From Bacteroidales bacterium (GTDB lineage Bacteria; Bacteroidota; Bacteroidia; Bacteroidales; UBA4181), in contig JAIRLS010000170.1 in the NCBI GenBank assembly GCA_031259205.1, positions 1 through 11,688 on the forward strand: 11,688 nucleotides of DNA, written 5' to 3'. Below the pieces are notes generated by a model. That model did not search any database and was not told the origin of the DNA. It saw nothing but the letters and a program-made list of their open reading frames with translations. A program made the position numbers and the translations under genes. Shown here one piece after another: positions 1 to 7,336 of the stretch (positions are counted from its first letter, which is position 1; every line of letters begins with the position of its first letter).

Positions 1-167
1 TTTCGTTCATCATTGCGTTCTTTGCCGTATGTCCAACCTTCGGCAAGACGTTGTTGCGCCCAAACTTCATGCGTATTTTTTGCTAGCAATTCGGTAATTT
101 CCATCACGTCGGCGGGAAGTTTCACTTTGTTCACTTCCACAGGCTGCGGTATATAAGGTACATCCAT
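1..167 (-). CDS. RyR-domain protein, 5' part (partial at window edge)
   Basis: The first 55 codons read on the minus strand from an ATG at 167-165 and run off the window edge with no stop. The translation starts MDVPYIPQPVEVNKVKLP and continues with HEVWAQQRLAEGWTYGKER at about residues 35-53. That stretch is the hallmark of the RyR domain (a repeat first described in eukaryotic ryanodine receptors): a QP-x-L-P lead, a helix ending in H-x-VWA, then QR-x-x-x-GW-x-YG-x-x-R. Small stand-alone RyR-domain proteins are known in Bacteroides and their role is unresolved. No signal peptide is visible, so the product is probably cytoplasmic. It is transcribed divergently from the plus-strand operon, with about 1 kb of repeat-rich DNA between them. 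The domain call is fairly secure; any function would be a guess. Confidence 0.8.
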   Translation of the reverse strand, partial: MDVPYIPQPVEVNKVKLPADVMEITELLAKNTHEVWAQQRLAEGWTYGKERNDER

Positions 168-358
168 AGTATTTGTTTTTATTTGTTATACTTTTAAATA
201 TCAACTCCCGGTCATGGTTTAAAACCGTTAACGTTTTCCTAATTTTTTATTTATTGCAAACCACATTCGCCGTTTCTTTGACTTATTGCCTGCAAATGAC
301 CGAAACTCATTCGTTTCTGCCGTACGGTAAAATTCTATTTATTGTTTATTTACTTCGG

Positions 359-366
359 CAAATATA
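359..366 (-). promoter_or_regulatory. Possible -7 element for the RyR gene
   Basis: Read on the minus strand this is TATATTTG, a full match to the Bacteroidetes -7 consensus TAnnTTTG. It is the only such match on that strand between the RyR start and the minisatellite. I see no TTTG or TTG at the proper distance upstream, and the leader would be about 185 bases, so this is tentative. Confidence 0.3.
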
Positions 367-444
367 CGATATTTTTTCATCTGATGATGATAAAAAACAA
401 TAACTTTCGCTTTCACGTCCCATAAATATATAACCCGAAACTCC

Positions 445-633
445 GTTACATGTACCAGATGCTTCGTTACATGTACCAGATGCTTCGTTACATGTACCAG
501 CGGTTTCGTTACATGTACCAGACGCTCCGGTACATGTACCAGACGCTCCGGTACATGTACCATGAGCTCCGGTACATGTACCAGCGGCTCCGTTACATGT
601 ATCAAAAGCTCCGTTACATATACCGGAGGCTTC
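445..633. repeat. 21-bp tandem repeat array (minisatellite), nine units
   Basis: Nine consecutive units of exactly 21 bp begin at 445, 466, 487, 508, 529, 550, 571, 592 and 613; a degenerate tenth begins at 634. Each unit opens with a near-constant 12-bp core and ends with nine more variable bases, usually closing in GCTTC or GCTCC. The core is GTTACATGTACC in units 1-4, the perfect palindrome GGTACATGTACC in units 5-7, and GTTACATGTATC and GTTACATATACC in units 8 and 9. There are no long unique spacers, so this is not CRISPR. Identical neighbouring units (1 and 2, 5 and 6) point to slippage or unequal exchange. Function is unknown: protein binding to the palindrome, a structural role, or a neutral satellite are all possible. 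Confidence 0.9.
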
Positions 634-762
634 GGGATACGACGGGGAAAGAATTTGCTTGCGGACTTTAGGGATAACTGAAAAAACGATATTTTCCGGA
701 TACACACATTAAGGGAAGCGAAATAAATAAGATATAACAAATAAATTACATTCTGCTCAAAA

Positions 763-956
763 GTCGCGTAGCGACGACACTTTATTAACCGTAGGTTTCA
801 ACCTACGGAATAACGCCTGTCGCCCCGTCAAGTCCCGCAGGGACGACTCTTTATCAACCAATTAATCAAGTGTCGTCCCGCAGGGACTTATGGTCTGTGT
901 TGTCCTGCTACCGTAAGCTAAAGCATACGGTTAATAAAATGTCCTCCCTGCGGGAG
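763..956. repeat. REP-like cluster of four hairpin-bearing units in symmetric inverted order
   Basis: Short hairpins recur: GTCGCGTAGCGAC at 763-775, GTCCCGCAGGGAC at 832-844 and 875-887, and CTCCCTGCGGGAG at 944-956. Two 20-bp hairpins sit at 789-808 (CCGTAGGTTTCAACCTACGG) and 911-930 (a diverged version with CCGTA/TACGG ends). Each short hairpin is joined by GAC plus a CTTTATTAA-like linker (780-788, 849-857, 862-870 and 931-939). Bases 763-808 and the reverse complement of 911-956 align over 46 bases. Bases 832-857 and the reverse complement of 862-887 also align. The order is therefore forward, forward, reverse, reverse. This resembles REP/BIME elements mobilised by REP-associated (Y1) transposases, but no transposase is present in the window. 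Confidence 0.8.
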
Positions 957-999
957 TGCTGTTATACTTTATTAATTTTCCATTACTAAATAAATAAAG

Positions 1000-1060
1000 G
1001 TATGCTCAAATTGATCAAAAGAAGTCTGTCGACTTTTTGCCGGGCATACGCTTAATAAAG
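1000..1060. repeat. Imperfect long hairpin ending in a CTTTATTAA-type tail
   Basis: GTATGC at 1000-1005 pairs with GCATAC at 1044-1049, and inside it AAGTC at 1022-1026 pairs with GACTT at 1031-1035. It is followed by TTAATAAAG at 1052-1060, the reverse complement of the linker found in the neighbouring REP-like cluster. The same linker also occurs alone at 967-975. This is probably a diverged relative of the cluster. It could instead be a weak transcription terminator, but there is no proper T-tract directly after the outer stem. Confidence 0.45.
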
Positions 1061-1118
1061 TGAAAATGCAATAGCTATATATGATGATTTTTGCGCAAAA
1101 AATACCTATTATATGCTA

Positions 1119-1149
1119 TTGTGGAAATCGTCCGGTTTTGCTATCTTTG
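1119..1149 (+). promoter_or_regulatory. Bacteroidetes-type promoter of the peptidase-receptor operon
   Basis: A TTG at 1119-1121 (the -33 element, in TATTGTGG) is followed, after 20 bases, by TATCTTTG at 1142-1149, a full match to TAnnTTTG. Transcription would start near 1155, giving a leader of about 35 bases before the ATG at 1190. This placement argues that the in-frame start at 1091 is not used, because it would lie upstream of the promoter. Confidence 0.75.
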
Positions 1150-1189
1150 CGGACGTTTTTTTTATAACAGTTTTGAAGATTTTGGGTAT

Positions 1190-3337
1190 ATGCGAAAAAA
1201 AATTCTACTTGTTCTGCTGTGTCTTGGTAACATTTATATGTATGCGAAGAATCGGTCGGCGATCGTGGCCGTAGTAACGGATACGGTGACTTATCAAACT
1301 ATCGGGAAAGATATCGACCAATACATCGCCGCCATCAATGGCGACGGTAAACGGGCAAAACTTATTCCGGATGTATGGCAACATCCGGATTCTATCCGTC
1401 GGGCACTGCAGACGCTTTACCGGGAAGATAACCTCGAAGGCGTTGTATTCATCGGCGATATACCGGTGGTTATGACACGTGATGCGCAACATTTGAGCAT
1501 GGCTTTCAAAATGGATCAACGGAGGGATTGGAAAGAATCGTCGATTCCTTCCGACCGGTTTTATGACGATTTTGACTTGCAGTTTGAATACGTCAGACAA
1601 GACAGTACGGAAAAATTATACCACTACTATTCCTTAAAAGCGAACTCTGTGCAATATGTTTCTTCGGATATCTACTCGGCGCGGATCAAAGCGCCGGTGA
1701 TGCCGGGGGAAAATAAATACCGGTTGCTTTCGGAGTATTTGCAGAAGGTAGTGAAAGGCAAACAAATGCAACGGACACTGTCGAATATATTATACTTTAC
1801 CGGACATGGATATAATTCGGAATCTATCAATGCCCGGGTAGACGAAGGGTGGATATTGAAACACCATTTCCCGTTTTTGGGCAAGCAACGGGGCCGCCGG
1901 TTGGATTTTATCAACTTTGATGTGGACGAGTATGTACGCGACCGCCTGATGTCCAAATTAGCCGACGCCGATTTGGATATAGCCATTTTGCATCATCACG
2001 GAGGAAGCGATACCCAATATCTTAGTGAAATCCCAAAAGCCGATACTCCTCAACAATACGCCGACGCGCTTAAAGCTTTTTTCAGATCGAAAGTCAGGAA
2101 TGCGAAAGATACGATCGCCGCAAAAAAATATTACATGGAATATTATGACGTGCCGGAAAGTTGGGTGACGAATGCTTTTGACCCCGAAACGGCTGCGTCG
2201 GACAGTTTGCGGTCAGCTTCCACAGATATTACTATTTCCGATACTTACGGTCGTATTTTTAATGCCGGATTCATTATGTTTGATGCCTGTTTCAACGGGT
2301 CGTTTCATCTGGACGACTATATCAGTGCGCATTACATTTTTAATCCGGGTGCAACGACGACGGTAAAAGCCAATACCGTAAACGCCCTGCAGGATATGTG
2401 GCCGAACGAACTGATAGGATTGTTAAACGAGGGCGTTTGCGTAGGAAACTGGGCGAAAGAAGTCTTTACGCTGGAGTCGCACCTGATCGGCGACCCGACT
2501 TTTCACTTTGCCGCCGGCCGTTCGACGATGGACAGAGATATCGTCGCAGAAAAAAATAATCCCGGATATTGGCGGAAATTATGGAAGAATAGCCCGGCTC
2601 CGGATTTGCGGGCGCTCGCACTGGTAAAGTTGCAGAATAACCGGGCTATTACTTCGGAAGAACTGTTATCAATTCTGGAAAAAGATACCGATCCGGTCGT
2701 GCGCATGGAAGCCTTTTCGCTGTTGAAAAAACGATTAAGTCCGTTATTGACGCAAGCCATTATCCTTGCCATGAACGATTCGTATGAATTACTCAAACGA
2801 TTAGGTGCATTGACGGCCGGCAAATCGGGCGACCCGGCCTTGTTGCCCGCTATTGTCCGGAAATATTTCGATCCGGCCACTACGAACAGAGAACTATTCC
2901 AGTTGCGATATGCCTTTGAACTCTATCCTTACGATACGATGTCGGATCTTCTTGCTTCGGAGAGGAAAAACAGTCCGTCTTGGCCTACAGAAAAGAACTA
3001 TTCCGCATTTCTGGGAAACCTGAAACGAGGCGCAGACGAGAGAGGGGAGGATTTTTCCAAATTGAACGATGTCGCGTCGAAGCCGGCCAGATTTACGATT
3101 TCGATGCAGCGGAACCTGTGCCGAACCGACCATCTGGCAGAACTGTTCGAGTACTTGCAAAACGGTAACGATGACGAATTGCGGGTGTTGACGGCAGAAA
3201 CTTTCGGCTGGTACGTTTATTCATTGAAACGGAACGAAATTCTTGAATTTTGCAGGAAACAATGGGCGGTAGAACAAAATGCGGCAGTAAAAAATGAACT
3301 CGAGAAAACAGTCAACCGCTTATCTGTCGGTTTTTAA
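1190..3337 (+). CDS. Exported gingipain-like (C25, clan CD) cysteine peptidase with HEAT-like C-terminal repeats
   Basis: 715 residues from the ATG at 1190. That start gives a clean Sec signal peptide (MRKKILLVLLCLGNIYMYA) and sits just behind the promoter; a longer in-frame start at 1091 does not. Residues about 25-440 resemble the C25/caspase-like fold. A hydrophobic strand leads to HHHGG (268-272) and another to DACFNG with Cys367, the usual His and Cys positions of clan CD, and a LIGDPTF segment near 432-438 closes the domain as in gingipains. A second strand-HG motif, TGHG with His206, leaves the catalytic His uncertain. Nearly 100 residues separate HHHGG from Cys367, longer than the gap I recall in gingipains. 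Residues about 465-600 form HEAT-like helical pairs. I see no type IX secretion C-terminal domain, so the protein is probably periplasmic or surface-held by a partner. It is the first gene of the operon. Substrate unknown. Confidence 0.78.
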   Translation: MRKKILLVLLCLGNIYMYAKNRSAIVAVVTDTVTYQTIGKDIDQYIAAINGDGKRAKLIPDVWQHPDSIRRALQTLYREDNLEGVVFIGDIPVVMTRDAQHLSMAFKMDQRRDWKESSIPSDRFYDDFDLQFEYVRQDSTEKLYHYYSLKANSVQYVSSDIYSARIKAPVMPGENKYRLLSEYLQKVVKGKQMQRTLSNILYFTGHGYNSESINARVDEGWILKHHFPFLGKQRGRRLDFINFDVDEYVRDRLMSKLADADLDIAILHHHGGSDTQYLSEIPKADTPQQYADALKAFFRSKVRNAKDTIAAKKYYMEYYDVPESWVTNAFDPETAASDSLRSASTDITISDTYGRIFNAGFIMFDACFNGSFHLDDYISAHYIFNPGATTTVKANTVNALQDMWPNELIGLLNEGVCVGNWAKEVFTLESHLIGDPTFHFAAGRSTMDRDIVAEKNNPGYWRKLWKNSPAPDLRALALVKLQNNRAITSEELLSILEKDTDPVVRMEAFSLLKKRLSPLLTQAIILAMNDSYELLKRLGALTAGKSGDPALLPAIVRKYFDPATTNRELFQLRYAFELYPYDTMSDLLASERKNSPSWPTEKNYSAFLGNLKRGADERGEDFSKLNDVASKPARFTISMQRNLCRTDHLAELFEYLQNGNDDELRVLTAETFGWYVYSLKRNEILEFCRKQWAVEQNAAVKNELEKTVNRLSVGF

Positions 3338-3341
3338 CTTT

Positions 3342-6116
3342 ATGGGCAATTATTTGAAAATACAAGCGGTTATATGTCTTTTATTTGCCTGTTTTCCGTC
3401 GAATGCGCAAAATAACGGAAACAGTACGCGAATTGAAGGAAAAATTATTGAATATGGGACGCAGGAAACCCCGATGGAACATGCAATGGTAACTCTTTTG
3501 CCTGCGAATGTATACACGTTGTCGGATTCGAAAGGAGAATTTGCCTTCCATAAAGTAGATACGGGGAAAATCACGATCAGGATACAGTTCATAGGCATGG
3601 AATCTATTGACTCCACGGTCTATGTAGTATCAGGACAGTCCAATCGCTTCATGTTCCGGATGAAAAGCGCCGATTTCCGGCTGGAAGAAGTGACGGTAGT
3701 CGCTACGCAGAGCAAAGCGGGAGCATCCACCGCATCCCATATATCCCGGCAGGCGATCGACCACCTGCAGGCATCCACATTGAGCGATCTGATGCAATTA
3801 CTCCCCGGAGTAGTCATATCCAATCCCAACCTGAACAGCGCCAACACGGTTTCCATTCGCGGGACAGACGCTAACAACAGTCTGGGGACGGCTATTATTG
3901 TGGACGGCGTACAAATATCCAACAATGCCAATCTGCAGGCGTTCGCCGCCACGATGAACGGCTCGACCGGCTCGCTCAACGGAGATGCTGCCGCCGGCGT
4001 GGACACGCGAACTATTTCGCTCGATAACATCGAATCCGTCGAAGTCATACGCGGCATTCCTTCTGCCGAATACGGCGATTTAACGTCAGGGGCGGTAATT
4101 ATCAAATCGCGAGCCGGAAAAGACCCGTTAAAAATAAAATTCAAAACCAATCCCGACCTTTATCAGGGATCCGTTTCAAAGGGGCTTCTCCTGAACGACC
4201 GCTTGGGAAGCCTCAACCTCAGCGGCGATTATCTTTATACCGTAAAAGAGCCTACGGAAGCATACGCTTTTTATCAACGGCTTGTGACGAAAGCGCTCTG
4301 GACCGCGTCGTTTAAAAAAATGCTGTATACGACCACCTCGTTCGATCTTACATTCGGCAAAGATACCCGCAATTCCAATCCCAACGACAACGCTATCGAC
4401 CTCCGGGAGGGAGCGCGGGAACTCGGTGTCGCTTTCAGTAACAACTCTCATCTGAATATCAACAAAGGATGGCTGAAATCAGTAGAATGGGTATTGGCCG
4501 GAAGGTACGGCGACAAACATTCATGGACGCACGAAATGCTTTTTAATGCGACCGGACTTTATTCTACGGCGATGACCGACGGCAGCGTCGTATCCAATCA
4601 TCCCGGACAACAAGCGTATGACATTGCCGGCAACGAAATAACACGCCTGGCCGGAGCGGAAAAGGCATGGGCGACCATCCTTCCCAACGAATATTACAGC
4701 GACTGGGACGTATATGGCAAAGAGATCAATGTCAATGCCAGGCTAAAAGTTAATTTCAACAAACGATGGGGGAATATTAACAACCGGATCATTGCAGGCG
4801 CAGATTTTAAAACGGACGGTAATGTCGGCAAAGGCAAAGTATATGATGAACGGAATCCGCCGTTGCGGGCTTTCGAAAACAGAGCCTACCGCAACAGGGC
4901 TTATTCCGACATACCGTTTATTTACCAGTTAGGTCTGTTTGCCGAAGACCGCTACCTGCATTCCTTCGGAGAACGGAATTTGAACATCAGCGCCGGCGTT
5001 CGTTTCGATTATATGAATCAAAAGAGCGTAATGGCGCCTCGTCTTAACGCCTCCTTCGACATATTGCCCGAAACATTGACGCTTAGAGGTGGTTACGGCC
5101 TCACGGCCAAAATGCCGACATTGATTTACCTCTATCCCGAAAACGCTTACTTCGATTACAGGCTTACGCCTACCGTCGATCCGGAAGAATTATTGCTATG
5201 TGAAACCCGGATCTTCTCCGCTGAAAATCCCAACCTTGCAATTGCCGTCAACCGGAAATCGGAAATCGGGCTGGACGTTAAAATTCCGGGAAAGTACCGG
5301 CTTTCGCTAACCGCTTATAACGAACTTCGCCGGAACGACTACTCCTTTTCCAATACATTAAATACGATCCGGTTAATAGCATACAGGCAATATTCCCTTG
5401 ACAACGGGGCGGCAACAGGCAAAGCGCTGAAATTGGACAATACCTACAACGTTTTTGCCATTTACTCGGAACCCGGCAACAGTGCCTATTCTCACAACCG
5501 GGGCATGGAATTTGAATTAGACCTGGGCCGTTTCGACGCTATCAGAACATCGTTCTATCTGAATGGCGCATGGGAAAGGCGAACATCTAAAAATCAGGAT
5601 TACTCATTCAGTACGGCGACGAAAGCCGGCGACCCGGAACGGCATATCGGCGTATATCAGAAAGGACGGTTGAGTGCCGAAAGCGAAAGGTTGCTCACGA
5701 CGGTGAGGATTACGCATAATATCCCGGCGATAGGATTTGTCGTCACGCTGACGGCGCAAAACCAGTGGCTGAACAATACCTGGACGGTATATGGGAACGA
5801 TATGTTTGAAAAATATATTTCGTACCGTGACGGGAAGGTTTATGATTTCGATCCGGCAAAAAAAGATGACCCGGAGTTCAGCTATTTATTTCCCGGCATT
5901 AACAGTAATCGCGATCTGGTAGAGAAAAACATTCCTACGCTATTTTTCAATCTCAATCTGTCGAAAGAGATCAGCGATTATTTTACCGCTTCGTTTTTTG
6001 CAAACAACCTGTTCAACAGCCGTCCCCTCTACGAATCTACCGTAACGCCGGGAACGTTCCGCGAACTGGGATCGGGCATTTTTTTCGGATTCGACTTAAA
6101 AGTTTCAATAAAATAA
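3342..6116 (+). CDS. TonB-dependent outer-membrane receptor with carboxypeptidase-regulatory-like N-domain
   Basis: 924 residues. The ATG at 3342, four bases after the previous stop, gives a good signal peptide (MGNYLKIQAVICLLFACFPSNA, then Q23). The in-frame ATG at 3294 would add 16 polar residues and overlap the peptidase gene, so it is less likely. Residues about 30-115 are a CarboxypepD-regulatory-like beta-sandwich with the SDSKGEFAF turn. EEVTVVAT at 115-122 resembles a TonB box. The plug follows to about residue 265, with the typical IIVDGVQI and IESVEVIRGIPSAEYGDL segments. The rest is a 22-strand-type barrel. Energised by TonB-ExbB-ExbD, it should import a ligand across the outer membrane. 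The next gene is a DUF4876 lipoprotein rather than SusD, so this is not a standard glycan SusC/D pair. A metal complex, peptide or cofactor is possible. Confidence 0.9.
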   Translation: MGNYLKIQAVICLLFACFPSNAQNNGNSTRIEGKIIEYGTQETPMEHAMVTLLPANVYTLSDSKGEFAFHKVDTGKITIRIQFIGMESIDSTVYVVSGQSNRFMFRMKSADFRLEEVTVVATQSKAGASTASHISRQAIDHLQASTLSDLMQLLPGVVISNPNLNSANTVSIRGTDANNSLGTAIIVDGVQISNNANLQAFAATMNGSTGSLNGDAAAGVDTRTISLDNIESVEVIRGIPSAEYGDLTSGAVIIKSRAGKDPLKIKFKTNPDLYQGSVSKGLLLNDRLGSLNLSGDYLYTVKEPTEAYAFYQRLVTKALWTASFKKMLYTTTSFDLTFGKDTRNSNPNDNAIDLREGARELGVAFSNNSHLNINKGWLKSVEWVLAGRYGDKHSWTHEMLFNATGLYSTAMTDGSVVSNHPGQQAYDIAGNEITRLAGAEKAWATILPNEYYSDWDVYGKEINVNARLKVNFNKRWGNINNRIIAGADFKTDGNVGKGKVYDERNPPLRAFENRAYRNRAYSDIPFIYQLGLFAEDRYLHSFGERNLNISAGVRFDYMNQKSVMAPRLNASFDILPETLTLRGGYGLTAKMPTLIYLYPENAYFDYRLTPTVDPEELLLCETRIFSAENPNLAIAVNRKSEIGLDVKIPGKYRLSLTAYNELRRNDYSFSNTLNTIRLIAYRQYSLDNGAATGKALKLDNTYNVFAIYSEPGNSAYSHNRGMEFELDLGRFDAIRTSFYLNGAWERRTSKNQDYSFSTATKAGDPERHIGVYQKGRLSAESERLLTTVRITHNIPAIGFVVTLTAQNQWLNNTWTVYGNDMFEKYISYRDGKVYDFDPAKKDDPEFSYLFPGINSNRDLVEKNIPTLFFNLNLSKEISDYFTASFFANNLFNSRPLYESTVTPGTFRELGSGIFFGFDLKVSIK

Positions 6117-6138
6117 CATTTAAAAAATTAGTAACAGT

Positions 6139-7323
6139 ATGAAAAAGATCTTATTATTTCTGACGAGCATTACCCTTTTGATTTCGTGCGAAAAAAACGA
6201 AACAATCAAGGAGATTACCGTTTCGATACAAATTACCACGCCCGAAGGCGTTACTGCTCCCGAATCTTACAGGGTGGAGTTTCTCAATTACAATGACAAC
6301 AACAAAACAGAAAAAACGGCCGGTGCGGACGGGAAAGTGACGGCAAGCCTTCTTCCGGGCATTTATACCATTTCCGTAAGCGCCGAAGCGTTGGAGCAGG
6401 GTTTCTCTACGATTTACAGCGGCTCGCTTGTCAACGAAAACATCGTAACCGACGGCGCATCTTACACGATCGAGGTACAGATCGCCAAATCCGGCACTCT
6501 TGTCTTTAAAGAAGTATACTATACGGGAAGCCGGACGCCAAGCAATGCGACTTACTTCAGGGATCAGTTCTATGAGATTTATAACAACAGCGAAACCGTC
6601 GTCTATGCCGACGGCTTGTGCATCGGTTCGCTATACACGAATCTCGCATCCGCCAACCTCCCCACATGGGACAAGGAAAACGCCGAAGACTACGTCTATT
6701 ATCAATGGCTCTGGCAAATTCCCGGCAATGGAACCGACTATCCCATCAATCCGGGCGAATCCGTTATTATCAGTCAATATGCCGCCAATCACCAGCTTGA
6801 AACGTTGAACCCGACCTCTCCCGTCAATTTGTTGTCCAGCGAATTTGAAGGTTACGTCACCAATAGCACGCAACATACCGACATGCCGGCGATTAACCTG
6901 GAACTGATATACAGGGCTTCCAATTTTCAGGCCATGCAATTCTGGTTGCAAACGGTCTTCGGCCCTGCGCTGGCCATATTCTTCCCCGGCGACGATACCA
7001 ACCTGACGGCGCTAACCACGCAGGTAGGATCAACGGCGCAAGGCGTAGCCATCCCCATCAGTTTAATATTAGACGCTGTGGAAACGGTAAACGATGAAAC
7101 AAAAATACAACTCAAACGCATCCCCTCCGTACTGGATGCCGGTGCGACAACGGTCGGCGAAACCTACAACAGTAAAAGCGTAGCGCGGAAAATCAGGGAA
7201 ACCAAGTCCGACGGACGGATCATCTATCAGGATACGAATAATTCCAGCAGTGATTTTGAAGTGAAAGACACGCCGGTGATCCGTCGCAACAACGCGGGGA
7301 AACCGTCGTGGAACACATGGTAA
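6139..7323 (+). CDS. DUF4876-type lipoprotein, partner of the TonB-dependent receptor
   Basis: 394 residues. The signal peptide ends in the lipobox LISC with Cys17, so the mature protein is lipidated (C-E-K-N-E start) and probably anchored in the outer membrane. Residues about 25-90 look like a small beta-sandwich of the carboxypeptidase-regulatory or transthyretin type (VTASLLPGIYTISVSAEA). Residues about 115 to the end match my recollection of DUF4876: FKEVYYTGSRTP, then YFRDQFYEIYNNS and VVYADGLCIGSLY, an arrangement also reminiscent of lamin-tail-like sandwiches. It starts 22 bases after the receptor and stops 13 bases before the DUF6850 gene, so it is co-transcribed. By analogy with SusD-like partners it may bind ligand or cap the receptor. 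That role is inference; the biochemical function of DUF4876 is not known to me. Confidence 0.8.
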   Translation: MKKILLFLTSITLLISCEKNETIKEITVSIQITTPEGVTAPESYRVEFLNYNDNNKTEKTAGADGKVTASLLPGIYTISVSAEALEQGFSTIYSGSLVNENIVTDGASYTIEVQIAKSGTLVFKEVYYTGSRTPSNATYFRDQFYEIYNNSETVVYADGLCIGSLYTNLASANLPTWDKENAEDYVYYQWLWQIPGNGTDYPINPGESVIISQYAANHQLETLNPTSPVNLLSSEFEGYVTNSTQHTDMPAINLELIYRASNFQAMQFWLQTVFGPALAIFFPGDDTNLTALTTQVGSTAQGVAIPISLILDAVETVNDETKIQLKRIPSVLDAGATTVGETYNSKSVARKIRETKSDGRIIYQDTNNSSSDFEVKDTPVIRRNNAGKPSWNTW

Positions 7324-7336
7324 TGAACATTGAAAA

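Larger units (their letters stand above)
168..1118. other. Gene-free, repeat-rich intergenic region between divergent genes
   Basis: About 950 bases lie between the RyR gene and the promoter of the plus-strand operon. I see no convincing gene. Bases 168-444 are AT-rich leader DNA for the minus-strand gene. Bases 445-633 are a 21-bp minisatellite. Bases 634-762 are a degenerate repeat edge followed by AT-rich DNA without recognisable signals. Bases 763-956 are a REP-like hairpin cluster, and 1000-1060 hold another hairpin. Open frames across the minisatellite exist only because its period is a multiple of three. Confidence 0.75.

Noticed and set aside
173..403. Plus-strand hydrophobic frame of 76 codons
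   Set aside because: It lies in AT-rich leader DNA of the divergent gene, has no promoter match, and its hydrophobicity is what T-rich random sequence would give.
445..633. CRISPR array
   Set aside because: The unit is 21 bp in direct tandem without unique 30-bp-class spacers, and no cas gene is present.
339..740. Minus-strand frame of 133 codons with a repeated VHVPERL-like heptad, and the overlapping minus-strand (346-705) and plus-strand (450-671) repeat frames
   Set aside because: The 21-bp array keeps nearly every frame open. Three different repeat peptides on two strands cannot all be real, and none has a credible start region, signal or family resemblance.
1091..1189. N-terminal extension of the peptidase from a TTG at 1091
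   Set aside because: It would place the start upstream of a strong promoter (1119-1149) and bury the signal peptide that begins at 1190.
3294..3341. N-terminal extension of the receptor from the ATG at 3294
   Set aside because: It adds a polar segment before a good signal peptide and overlaps the preceding gene; the ATG at 3342 is the better start.
3342..7323. SusC/SusD glycan-uptake pair
   Set aside because: The lipoprotein shows no SusD-like helical repeat character and instead matches the beta-rich DUF4876 pattern. No glycoside hydrolase or sensor gene accompanies it.
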